In this document: positions 54,001-64,000 of the stretch, one piece after another | Position numbering within the stretch: the stretch's first letter is position 1 | Layout of the letters: each line of letters begins with the position of its first letter | DNA from: Torymus aiolomorphi | Taxonomy: Eukaryota > Arthropoda > Insecta > Hymenoptera > Torymidae | Direction of reading: 5' to 3' | DNA length: 64,000 nucleotides | Assembly: GCA_036365515.1 (NCBI GenBank) | Contig: CM070875.1 | Location: forward strand, 105,938,628-106,002,627 | Made by a program: the position numbers and the translations under genes | Notes under the pieces: generated by a model | What the model was told of the DNA's origin: nothing | The model's database searches: none | What the model saw: only the letters and a program-made list of their open reading frames with translations

Positions 54001-57000
54001 ATAGGGGTGGAAGGAGAAAAAAAATTCTCAGTTCATTGTTTTAGGTAAGGCGATTAATTTTATGGCGGATTATCAAATCTAACGATAAAACGAGGCTAGA
54101 AAAAAATTACGAACAAAATCGATTCCCCGGAACACCCCCAAATGGACGATTATATAGGGGTGGAAGGAGAAACAAAATTCTCACTTCCCTGCTTTAGGTA
54201 AGGCGGTTAATTTTATGGCGCATTATCAAATCTAACGATAAAACGAGGCGAGAAAAAAATTACGAACAAAATCGATTCCCCGGAACACCCCCAAATGGAC
54301 GATTATATAGGGGTGGAAGGAGAAAAAAAATTCTCACTTCCCTGCTTTAGGTAAGGCGGTTAATTTTATGGCGTATTATCAAATCTAACGATAAAACGAG
54401 GCTAGAAAAAAATTACGAACAAAATCAATTCCCCGGAACACCCCCAAATGGACGATTATATAGGGGTGGAAGGAGAAAAAAAATTCTCACTTCGTTGCTT
54501 TAGGTAAGGCGGTTAATTTTATGGCGGATTATCAAATCTAACGATAAAACGAGGGTAGAAAAAAATTACGAACAAAATCAATTCCCCGGAACACCCCCAA
54601 ATGGACGATTATATAGGGGTGGAAGGAGAAAAAAAATTCTCAGTTCATTGTTTTAGGTAAGGCGATTAATTTTATGGCGGATTATCAAATCTAACGATAA
54701 AACGAGGCTAGAAAAAAATTACGAACAAAATCGATTACCCGGAACACCCCCAAATGGACGATTATATAGGGGTGGAAGGAGAAAAAAAATTCTCACTTCC
54801 CTGCTTTAGGTAAGGCGGTTAATTTTATGGCGCATTATCAAATCTAACGATAAAACCAGGCTAGAAAAAAATTACGAACAAAATCAATTCCCCGGAACAC
54901 CCCCAAATGGACGATTATATAGGGGTGGAAGGAGAAAAAAAATTCTCACTTCGTTGCTTTAGGTAAGGCGGTTAATTTTATGGCGGATTATCAAATCTAA
55001 CGATAAAACGAGGCGAGAAAAAAATTACGAACAAAATCGATTCCCCGGAACACCCCCAAATGGACGATTATATAGGGGTGGAAGAAGAAAAAAAATTCTC
55101 ACTTCGTTGCTTTAGGTAAGGCGGTTAATTTTATGGCGGATTATCAAATCTAACGATAAAACGAGGCGAGAAAAAAATTACGAACAAAATCGATTCCCGG
55201 AACACCCCCAAATGGACGATTATATAGGGGTGGAAGAAGAAAAAAAATTCTCACTTCGTTGCTTTAGGTAAGGCGGTTAATTTTATGGCGGATTATCAAA
55301 TCTAACGATAAAACGAGGCTAGAAAAAAATTACGAACAAAATCAATTCCCCGGAACACCCCCAAATGGACGATTATATAGGGGTGGAAGGAGAAAAAAAA
55401 TTCTCAGTTCATTGTTTTAGGTAAGGCGATTAATTTTATGGCGGATTATCAAATCTAACGATAAAACGAGGCTAGAAAAAAATTACGAACAAAATCGATT
55501 CCCCGGAACACCCCCAAATGGACGATTATATAGGGGTGGAAGGAGAAAAAAAATTCTCACTTCCCTGCTTTAGGTAAGGCGGTTAATTTTATGGCGCATT
55601 ATCAAATCTAACGATAAAACGAGGCGAGAAAAAAATTACGAACAAAATCGATTCCCCGGAACACCTCCAAATGGACGATTATATAGGGGTGGAAGGAGAA
55701 AAAAAAATCTCACTTCGTTGCTTCAGGTAAGGCGGTTAATTTTGTGGCGGATTATCAAATCCAACGATAAAACGAGGCTAGAAAAAAATTACGAACAAAA
55801 TCGATTCCCCGGAACACCCCCAAATGGACGATTATATAGGGGTGGAAGGAGAAAAAAAAATCTCACTTCGTTGCTTCAGGTAAGGCGGTTAATTTTGTGG
55901 CGGATTATCAAATCCAACGATAAAACGAGGCTAGAAAAAAATTACGAACAAAATCGATTCCCCGGAACACCCCCAAATGGACGATTATATAGGGGTGGAA
56001 GAAGAAAAAAAATTCTCACTTCGTTGCTTTAGGTAAGGCGGTTAATTTTATGGCGGATTATCAAATCTAACGATAAAACGAGGCTAGAAAAAAATTACGA
56101 ACAAAATCAATTCCCCGGAACACCCCCAAATGGACGATTATATAGGGGTGGAAGGAGAAAAAAAATCTCACTTCGTTGCTTTAGGTAAGACGGTTAATTT
56201 TATGGCGGATTATCAAATCTAACGATAAATCGAGGCGAGAAAAAAATTACGAACAAAATCGATTCCCCGGAACACCCCCAAATGGACGATTATATAGGGG
56301 TGGAAGGAGAAAAAAAAATCTCACTTCGTTGCTTTAGGTAAAGCGGTTAATTTTATGGCGGATTATCAAATCCAACGATAAAACGAGGCCAGAAAAAAAT
56401 TACGAACAAAATCGATTCCCCGGAACACCCCCAAATGGCCGATTATATAGGGGTGAAAAGAGAAAAAAAATTCTCATTTCGTTGTTTTAGGTAAGGCGGT
56501 TAATTTTATGGCGGATTATCAAATCTAACGATAAAACGAGGCTAGAAAAAAATTACGAACAAAATCGATTCCCCGGAACACCCCCAAATGGCCGATTATA
56601 TAGGGGTGAAAAGAGAAAAAAAATTCTCATTTCGTTGTTTTAGGTAAGGCGGTTAATTTTATGGCGGATTATCAAATCTAACGATAAAACGAGGCTAGAA
56701 AAAAATTACGAACAAAATCGATTCCCCGGAACACCCCCAAATGGACGATTATATAGGGGTGGAAGGAGAAAAAAAATTCTCACTTCCTTGCTTTAGGTAA
56801 GGCGGTTAATTTTATGGCGCATTATCAAATCTAACGATAAAACGAGGCGAGAAAAAAATTACGACAAAATCGATTCCCCGGAACACCTCCAAATGGACGA
56901 TTATATAGGGGTGGAAGGAGAAAAAAAAATCTCACTTCGTTGCTTCAGGTAAGGCGGTTAATTTTATGGCGGATTATCAAATCCAACGATAAAACGAGGC

Positions 57001-60000
57001 TAGAAAAAAATTACGAACAAAATCGATTCCCCGGAACACCCCCAAATGGACGATTATATAGGGGTGGAAGAAGAAAAAAAATTCTCACTTCGTTGCTTTA
57101 GGTAAGGCGGTTAATTTTATGGCGGATTATCAAATCTAACGATAAAACGAGGCTAGAAAAAAATTACGAACAAAATCAATTCCCCGGAACACCCCCAAAT
57201 GGACGATTATATAGGGGTGGAAGGAGAAAAAAAATTCTCACTTCGTTGCTTTAGGTAAGGCGGTTAATTTTATGGCGTATTATCAAATCTAACGATAAAA
57301 CGAGGCGAGAAAAAAATTACGAACAAAATCGACTCCCCGGAACACCCCCAAATGGACGATTATATAGGGGTGGAAGGAGAAAAAAAATCTCACTTCGTTG
57401 CTTTAGGTAAGGCGGTTAATTTTATGGCGGGTTATCAAATCTAACGATAAAACGAGGCGAGAAAAAAATTACGAACCAAATCGATTCCCCGGAACACCCC
57501 CAAATGGACGATTATATAGGGGTGGAAGGAGAAAAAAAAATCTCACTTCGTTGCTTCAGGTAAGGCGGTTAATTTTATGGCGGATTATCAAATCTAACGA
57601 TAAAACGAGGCGAGAAAAAAATTACGAACAAAATCGATACCCCGGAACACCCCCAAATGGACGATTATATAGGGGTGGAAGAAGAAAAAAAAATCTCACT
57701 TCGTTGCTTTAGGTAAAGCGGTTAATTTTATGGCGGATTATCAAATCCAACGATAAAACGAGGCCAGAAAAAAATTACGAACAAAATCGATTCCCCGGAA
57801 CACCCCCAAATGGCCAATTATATAGGGGTGAAAAGAGAAAAAAAATTCTCATTTCGTTGTTTTAAGTAAGGCGGTTAATTTTATGGCGGATTATCAAATC
57901 TAAGGATAAAACGAGGCCAGAAAAAAATTACGAACAAAATCGATTGCCCGGAACACCCCCAAATGGACGATTATATAGGGGTGGAAGGAGAAAAAAAATT
58001 CTCACTTCGTTGCTTTAGGTAAGGCGGTTAATATTATGGCGGATTATCAAATCTAACGATAAAACGAGGCGAGAAAAAAATTACGAACAAAATCGATTCG
58101 CCGAAACACCCCCAAATGGACGATTATATAGGGGTAAAAGGAGAAAAAAATTCTCACTTCGTTGCTTTAGGTAAGGCGGTAAATTTTATGGCGGATTATC
58201 AAATCTAACGATAAAACGAGGCGAGAAAGAAATTACGAACAAAATCGATTACCCGGAACACCCCCAAATGGACGATTATATAGGGGTGGAAGGAGAAAAA
58301 AAAATCACACTACGTTGCTTTAGGTAAGGCGGTTAATTTTATGGCGGATTATCAAATCCAACAATAAAACGAGGCCAGAAAAAAATTACGAACAAAATCG
58401 ATTCCCCGAAACACCCCCAAATGACCGATTACATAGGGGTGGAAGGAGAAAAAAAATTCTCAGTTCATTGTTTTAGGTAAGGCGATTAATTTTATGGCGG
58501 ATTATCAAATCTAACGATAAAACGAGGCTAGAAAAATATTACGAACAAAATCGATTCCCCGGAACACCCCCAAATGGACGATTATATAGGGGTGGAAGGA
58601 GAAAAAAAATTCTCACTTCCTTGCTTTAGGTAAGGCGGTTAATTTTATGGCGCATTATCAAATCTAACGATAAAACGAGGCGAGAAAAGAATTACGAACA
58701 AAATCGATTCCCCGGAACACCTCCAAATGGACGATTATATAGGGGTGGAAGGAGAAAAAAAAATCTCACTTCGTTGCTTCAGGTAAGGCGGTTAATTTTA
58801 TGGCGGATTATCAAATCCAACGATAAAACGAGGCTAGAAAAAAATTACGAACAAAATCGATTCCCCGGAACACCCCCAAATGGACGATTATATAGGGGTG
58901 GAAGAAGAAAAAAAATTCTCACTTCGTTGCTTTAGGTAAGGCGGTTAATTTTATGGCGGATTATCAAATCTAACGATAAAACGAGGCTAGAAAAAAATTA
59001 CGAACAAAATCAATTCCCCGGAACACCCCCAAATGGACGATTATATAGGGGTGGAAGGAGAAAAAAAATTCTCACTTCGTTGCTTTAGGTAAGGCGGTTA
59101 ATTTTATGGCAGATTATCAAATCTAACGATAAAACGAGGAGAGAAAAAAATTACGAACAAAATCGACTCCCCGGAACACCCCCAAATGGACGATTATATA
59201 GGGGTGGAAGGAGAAAAAAAAATCTCACTTCGTTGCTTTAGGTAAGGCGGTTAATTTTATGGCGGATTATCAAATCTAACGATAAAACGAGGCGAGAAAA
59301 AAATTACGAACAAAATCGATTCCCCTGAACACCCCCAAATGGACGATTATATAGGGGTGGAAGGAGAAAAAAAAATCTCACTTCGTTGCTTTCGGTAAGG
59401 CGGTTAATTTTATGGCGGATTATCAAATCCAACGATAAAACGAGGCCAGAAAAAAATTACGAACAAAATCGATTCCACGTAACACCCCCAAATGACCGAT
59501 TACATAGGGGTGGAAGAAGAAAAAAATATCTCACTTCGTTGCTTTAGGTAAAGCGGTTAATTTTATGGCGGATTATCAAATCCAACGATAAAACGAGGCC
59601 AGAAAAAAATTACGAACAAAATCGATTCCCCGGAACACCCCCAAATGGCCGATTATATAGGGGTGAAAAGAGAAAAAAAGATCACACTTCGTTGCTTTAG
59701 GTAAGGCGGTTAATTTTATGGCGGATTATCAAATCCAACGATAAAACGAGGCGAGAAAAAAATTACGAACAAAATCGATTCCCCGGAACACCCCTAAATG
59801 GACGATTATATAGGGGTGGAAGGAGAAAAAAAAATCTCACTTCGTTGCTTTAGGTAAAGCGGTTAATTTTATGGCGGATTATCAAATCTAACGATAAAAC
59901 GAGGCTAGAAAAAAATTACGAACAAAATCGATTCCCCGGAACACCCCCAAATGGACGATTTTATAGGGGTGGAAGGAGAAAAAAAATTCTCACTTCCTTG

Positions 60001-61030
60001 CTTTAAGTATGGCGGTTAATTTTATGGCGGATTATCAAATCTAACGATAAAACGAGGCTAGAAAAAAATTACGAACAAAATCGATTCCCCGGAACACCCC
60101 CAAATGGACGATTATATAGGGGTGGAAGGAGAAAAAAAAATCTCACTTCGTTGCTTTAGGTAAGGCGGTTAATTTTATGGCGGATTATCAAATCTAACGA
60201 TAAAGCGAGGTTAGAAAAAATTACGAACAAAATCAATTCCACGGAACACCCCCCAAATGGACGATTATATAGGGGTGGAAGAAGAAAAAAATATCTCACT
60301 TCGTTGCTTTAGGTAAGGCGGTTAATTTTATGGCGGATTATCAAATTCAACGATAAAACGAGGCCAGAAAAAAATTACGAACAAAATCGATTCCCCGGAA
60401 CACCCCCAAATGGACGATTATATAGGGGTGGAAGAAGAGAAAAAATTCTCACTTCGTTGTTTTAGGTAAGGCGGTTAATTTTATGGCGGATTATCAAATC
60501 TAACGATAAAACGAAGTCTGAAAAGAATTACGAATAAAATCGATTCCCCGGAACACCCCCAAATGGCCGATTATAGAGTGGTGGAAGGAGAAAAAAAATT
60601 CTCACTTCGTTGTTTTAGGTAAGGCAGTCAATTTCATGGCGGATTATCAAATCTAACGATAAAACGAGGCTAGAAAGAAATTACGAACAAAATCGATTCC
60701 CCGGAACACCCCCAAATGTACGATTATATAGGGGTGGAAGGAGAAAAAAAAATCTCACTTCGTTGTTTTAGGCAAAGCGGTTAATTTTATGGCGGATTAT
60801 CAAATCTAACGATAAAACGAGGCTAGAAAAAAATTACCAACGAAATCGGTTTCCCGGAACACCCCCGAAAAGTCGATTATATGGGGGTTGAAGGGCAAAA
60901 AAAATTCTCACTTTGTTGCTTTAGGTATTCGTATCAATTTTATGACTGATTATGCATTCTAACGATAAAATAGACCTAGAAAGAAATTACGAACGAATTG
61001 GATTCCCCGGAAGACATCAAAAATTCGATT
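51056..61030 (+). repeat. 153 bp satellite array (~65 monomers)
   Basis: CCGGAACACCCCC recurs at 51071, 51224, 51377, 51530 and so on to about 61000, a 153 bp period. Each monomer reads roughly ATCGATTCCCCGGAACACC, AAATGGACGATTATATAGGG, GTGGAAGGAGAAAAAAAATT, CTCACTTCGTTGCTTTAGGT, AAGGCGGTTAATTTTATGGC, GGATTATCAAATCTAACGAT and AAAACGAGG, then TAGAAAAAAATTACGAACAA. Central monomers are very similar; the last three (after about 60840) are clearly diverged. No gene is present. It is the dominant tandem family of the window and a candidate (peri)centromeric satellite. Confidence 0.97.
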
Positions 61031-62457
61031 ATAGGGGGTTGGGGGCGAAACAAAAAAATATTTAAAAAAAATAACAAAATTTACTGATTAGACTTTCTAG
61101 TATGAAATGAAAGTTGATTTTGTAATGTCACATATGTTACAGGGAAATTACATTTTTGCCTTTAGGTATTGGAACTCATCGAATGCGTGGTCAGGTCGTG
61201 TTCAGGGCGGCCGATGACGGCAGGGAGGTCCTTTGCGCTACGGATGGTCAGTATGTATACAGACCTGGGTCCCAAGAATAAAAAATCATAAACCGAACTA
61301 CCCGAATCTGAGCACCAAAATCGGCGGAGAAGGAAAGTTCCACGCTCAAAATTATTTAGCGTGTAGACGGTCAGGCAGAAAAGATTTCATTAAAATAAAA
61401 ATTCCAAAACCCACATAGGCGGGAGAGGCAAGTTCCACGCTCAAAATTATCAACGTATGGAACAAAGTTCAACTCTTAGTACTCGTAAAACATGAAACAC
61501 TTAGGATGCTATTCTTTACAAAAGGTTACAGTTTAACAAAAAACTACTGGGAATATAGCAAATATACAGGAGAATATTTATATGAAACGAACGCGATAAA
61601 CAAAACCGATTCCGCGTACTGCGGCCAAACGTAAACACATGATCGAGTTCGTAGGTTGCGAGAGGGGATACGCGGTAATCGGCGCCCGGTTCGAGGTAAC
61701 ACGGTAACCACCTAAAACGCCTTTCAATAGGCCTTTCAATGTGTAGTGTTCGTCAAGACAGAAAAGAATTTATTGATTGGTATCGATTGTTTCCTATGAA
61801 TGAACTTATGCCAGAGGATGTTACAGGCCAGGGGACGTTACATGCATGATTTTTTTTACTTTATTATGATAAAAATGAAAATTTCCAAATCTGACTAGTA
61901 TTATTTTGATGTGCCTACTTTACCTGAAATTTCCTATATTCATTGGTCTTAAAAATCTTATTTGTCTTTGAGTTATAATCTGCCAGGGAAATTACATTTA
62001 AAAAGGTACCCGCTCTATTAACGCAGAAAAGATCCTGCCTTTTTTGTGTAACACCTTGAAATATTAAATTGGACGTTTTTACGTTTAAAGTAAGTCTGAA
62101 GTTTGTAATTGCACTTGGTTAAAAAAGATATTTAAGGATATTAATCATAACATAGCTGTTGTGTAAAAAAAATTTGTTACAATGTTCAGCCGGTGCTGCA
62201 CACTAAAAAAATGAATAAAAGTGTTGACCTTGAACGCAATTTAAATATTATCAATGTCAAAATAAAAAATTAAGACTTAGTACGGTTTTCGACATCAAGA
62301 ACTGAGCCTGCAGCATCACATGATGACATGTAATTATCGCCGAGTTACAACCAGGGGACATTACATTTCATACTGTAATCAAGTTAAATATAACAATAAA
62401 ATCAGCTGTTATCATGATTGATAATTGTATTACATAAAAGCACATTTAATATATTAA
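61031..62457. other. Intergenic sequence with minor repeats
   Basis: A ~30 bp text (GGCAAGTTCCACGCTCAAAA-like) occurs twice, at about 61335 and 61430. GGGAAATTACATTT or GGGGACATTACATTT blocks recur at 61140, 61985 and 62355, suggesting a diverged dispersed repeat. The 61-codon ORF at 61233 has no recognisable content. Confidence 0.4.
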
Positions 62458-62664
62458 GGTGATGCGATACCCACGCTATTACTCAAAATTGGGTTCCCGT
62501 TTTTCTCATTCAATTTTTAATTTTAAGGAAAAAACTCTTTGATACGTTATAGTTCTTTATTAATCTTAAAACGTGTCAAAGAGTTTTTTTCAAAAAGTTT
62601 AAAATTGAAGAAGAAAGAAAAACGGGAACCCAGAATTGAGTAATAGTGTGGGTATCACATCACC
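62458..62664. mobile_element. ~205 bp TTAA MITE, copy 1
   Basis: Inverted ends GGTGATGCGATACCCACGCT and its complement, followed by TATTACTCAA and TGGGTTCCCGTTTTTCTC blocks in both arms. The left flank is TTAA (62454-62457); the right flank is TTCA, probably a mutated TTAA. No ORF. Confidence 0.85.
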
Positions 62665-62997
62665 TTCATATCAATTTTTTTGTAATTTTATCTGTGATAT
62701 TGAATTAAATATTTAGATATTAGAAGAATACGCACGTTAAATGATTTTCACCCAAGTATAGATGAAAGGAGCTGCTTTTAATTTTTCATTAGCGGCTTTG
62801 AGTTTTTTGATGACCTTAAAAAATACATTAATAAATGTTTTTATTTATAATAATGAAGAAAAATAATCAATGTAGTCTTTTAAACACACTTACATTTTCT
62901 TTCCGCTCGCATTCAGCCGCGTAGTTTTGAGCCTCGTAGTTGTATGACCTGAAAGTAATTATATTATATTAATTATTTATATATATATATAATTTAT

Positions 62998-63850
62998 AGC
63001 TCAAAATATTCATAAATGTATTTGATATTACCTAAAAAATTAAATAGCGTTGTTAATAGATTTAATTTTCGACACAAATTCTTGATTTTTCTGAATCTGA
63101 ATCTGAATCTATAGACACGAATTAAACTGAAATTAGAATACCTCTAAAAACAGATTTCGGATGAGTACAAAATTATTTAAATTGTGAAAATATTAAAATA
63201 TATTTTATCTTTGAAGCTTTTCTTTGTGTATAATTTATTGAACTATTTCTGGTGCTATAATATGCGAATAAGAATTGATGTATACGCCTTATGTTCTATT
63301 TAGAAAATCTGAAGGATCAGCACATGGTCAATATTAGAAAAACTCAATTTACTAAATTAAATAATTATTTTCTTGCTCCGGAAAGGTACGAGTATATTAA
63401 GGTACAGATATAAATCAAGTATATGCTAATAAAAATATTAGTTTCTCTTGAAAATCTTTAATTTAAGTAAAATTTTATACGATTAAGGTGATGTGATACC
63501 CACACACACTATTACTCAATTCTGGGTTCCCGTTTTTCTCCGCTAATTTTAAACTTTTTGAAAAAACTGCCACGTTTTAAGTTTAATAAAGAACTACAAC
63601 GTACCAGAGAGTTTTTTTCTTAAAATTAAAAATTGAATGAGAAAAACGGGAACCCAATTTTGAGTGATAGCGTGGGTATCGCAATCACCTTAAGAATAAA
63701 GAATAAAAGGTAACTTGCAATTCAACGAAGCTGTTCGTTGTCCAATATTTTTAAAGAAAAATCAAGAATTTGTGTATAAAATCAAATCTATTAACAATGC
63801 TATTTAATTTTTTAGGTAAAATCAAATACATTTATGAATATTTTGATTTA
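62998..63850. repeat. Inverted repeat with ~91 bp arms
   Basis: Left arm 63001-63091 and right arm 63755-63846 are inverted copies, sharing CAAAATATTCATAAATGTAT, ACCTAAAAAATTAAATAGC and CAAATTCTTGATTTTTCT. The ~660 bp loop contains the second TTAA MITE. The family is unknown. Confidence 0.8.
63487..63689. mobile_element. ~205 bp TTAA MITE, copy 2 (opposite orientation)
   Basis: Same inverted ends as copy 1 but its internal sequence is the reverse complement. Intact TTAA flanks at 63483-63486 and 63690-63693. The left end has an extra CACA in the CCCACACACACT tract. Confidence 0.88.
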
Positions 63851-64000
63851 TAAAATAATAATGTAAACCACCAAATATAGTGCTATTAAAGTAGAAAAAA
63901 ATAGTAATTTAAATCAATAACAATACTACAGCTGAAGGGCATCGTAGTAATCTTTTACATATTAGTAATAACACAGTACTATTTTAATCAAGTTCTATGA

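Noticed and set aside
55718..56032. 104-codon ORF in the satellite made of two 51-residue repeats
   Set aside because: The monomer length is a multiple of three, so a frame can stay open by chance where a variant removes a stop; neighbouring monomers are closed.
51056..61030. Array could be read as a CRISPR array
   Set aside because: The whole 153 bp unit is repeated with no unique spacers, and the genome is eukaryotic.

Overview
This is a eukaryotic, repeat-dominated window, most likely from an insect or other arthropod. The evidence is a mauritiana-like mariner, a copia element, an env-bearing Gypsy element, a Penelope-like element, a PIF/Harbinger transposase with introns next to MADF-domain genes, many TTAA-flanked MITEs, AT-rich spacers and no prokaryotic gene organisation. 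I could not find one convincing intact host gene, tRNA or rRNA. Almost every coding stretch belongs to a transposable element, and most are broken by stops or frameshifts. The species cannot be fixed from the sequence.

Layout. Bases 379-8780 form a very large imperfect palindrome (foldback structure). Its arms are built from a ~300 bp tandem family, a unique-looking module and a ~174 bp tandem family with a three-monomer higher-order pattern; the axis is at 4573/4574. Next come four inverted, diverged monomers of a 153 bp satellite (8781-9400), a mariner with clear TIRs and TA duplications (9480-10749), an AT-rich spacer with a GC-rich island, and a copia element with a 3' LTR but no visible 5' LTR (12.7-18.5 kb). 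An inverted-repeat element at 19.07-21.12 kb holds remnants of an unidentified ORF split by a 703 bp solo LTR.

From 21.9 to 27.2 kb a Penelope-like element is split inside its GIY-YIG region by a non-LTR retrotransposon. From 28.9 to 32.3 kb lie a ~174 bp tandem repeat carrying a 378 bp TTAA hairpin, two nearly identical 149 bp MITEs, and an inverted-repeat element with a Harbinger N-terminal fragment. From 32.7 to 37.8 kb there is a PIF/Harbinger transposase gene with two introns and two MADF-like genes transcribed divergently from each other; one of these shows a recent tandem duplication of a 117 nt exon plus intron.

From 38.85 to 51.06 kb lies a nearly full-length Gypsy element: 5' LTR, gag, protease, an unusual lysine/asparagine-rich ORF, RT-RNase H, integrase, an eroded env-like region and a truncated 3' LTR. 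Its 3' LTR is cut directly by the start of a ~10 kb satellite array (51,056 to about 61,030; about 65 monomers of 153 bp) with internal higher-order duplications. The right end (61-64 kb) is AT-rich, with two copies of a ~205 bp TTAA MITE in opposite orientation and a further inverted repeat.

Taken together this looks like heterochromatin, possibly pericentromeric, with nested insertions that allow relative dating. The Penelope element predates the LINE inside it; the ~174 bp tandem array predates the TTAA hairpin; and the inverted-repeat element predates the solo LTR.
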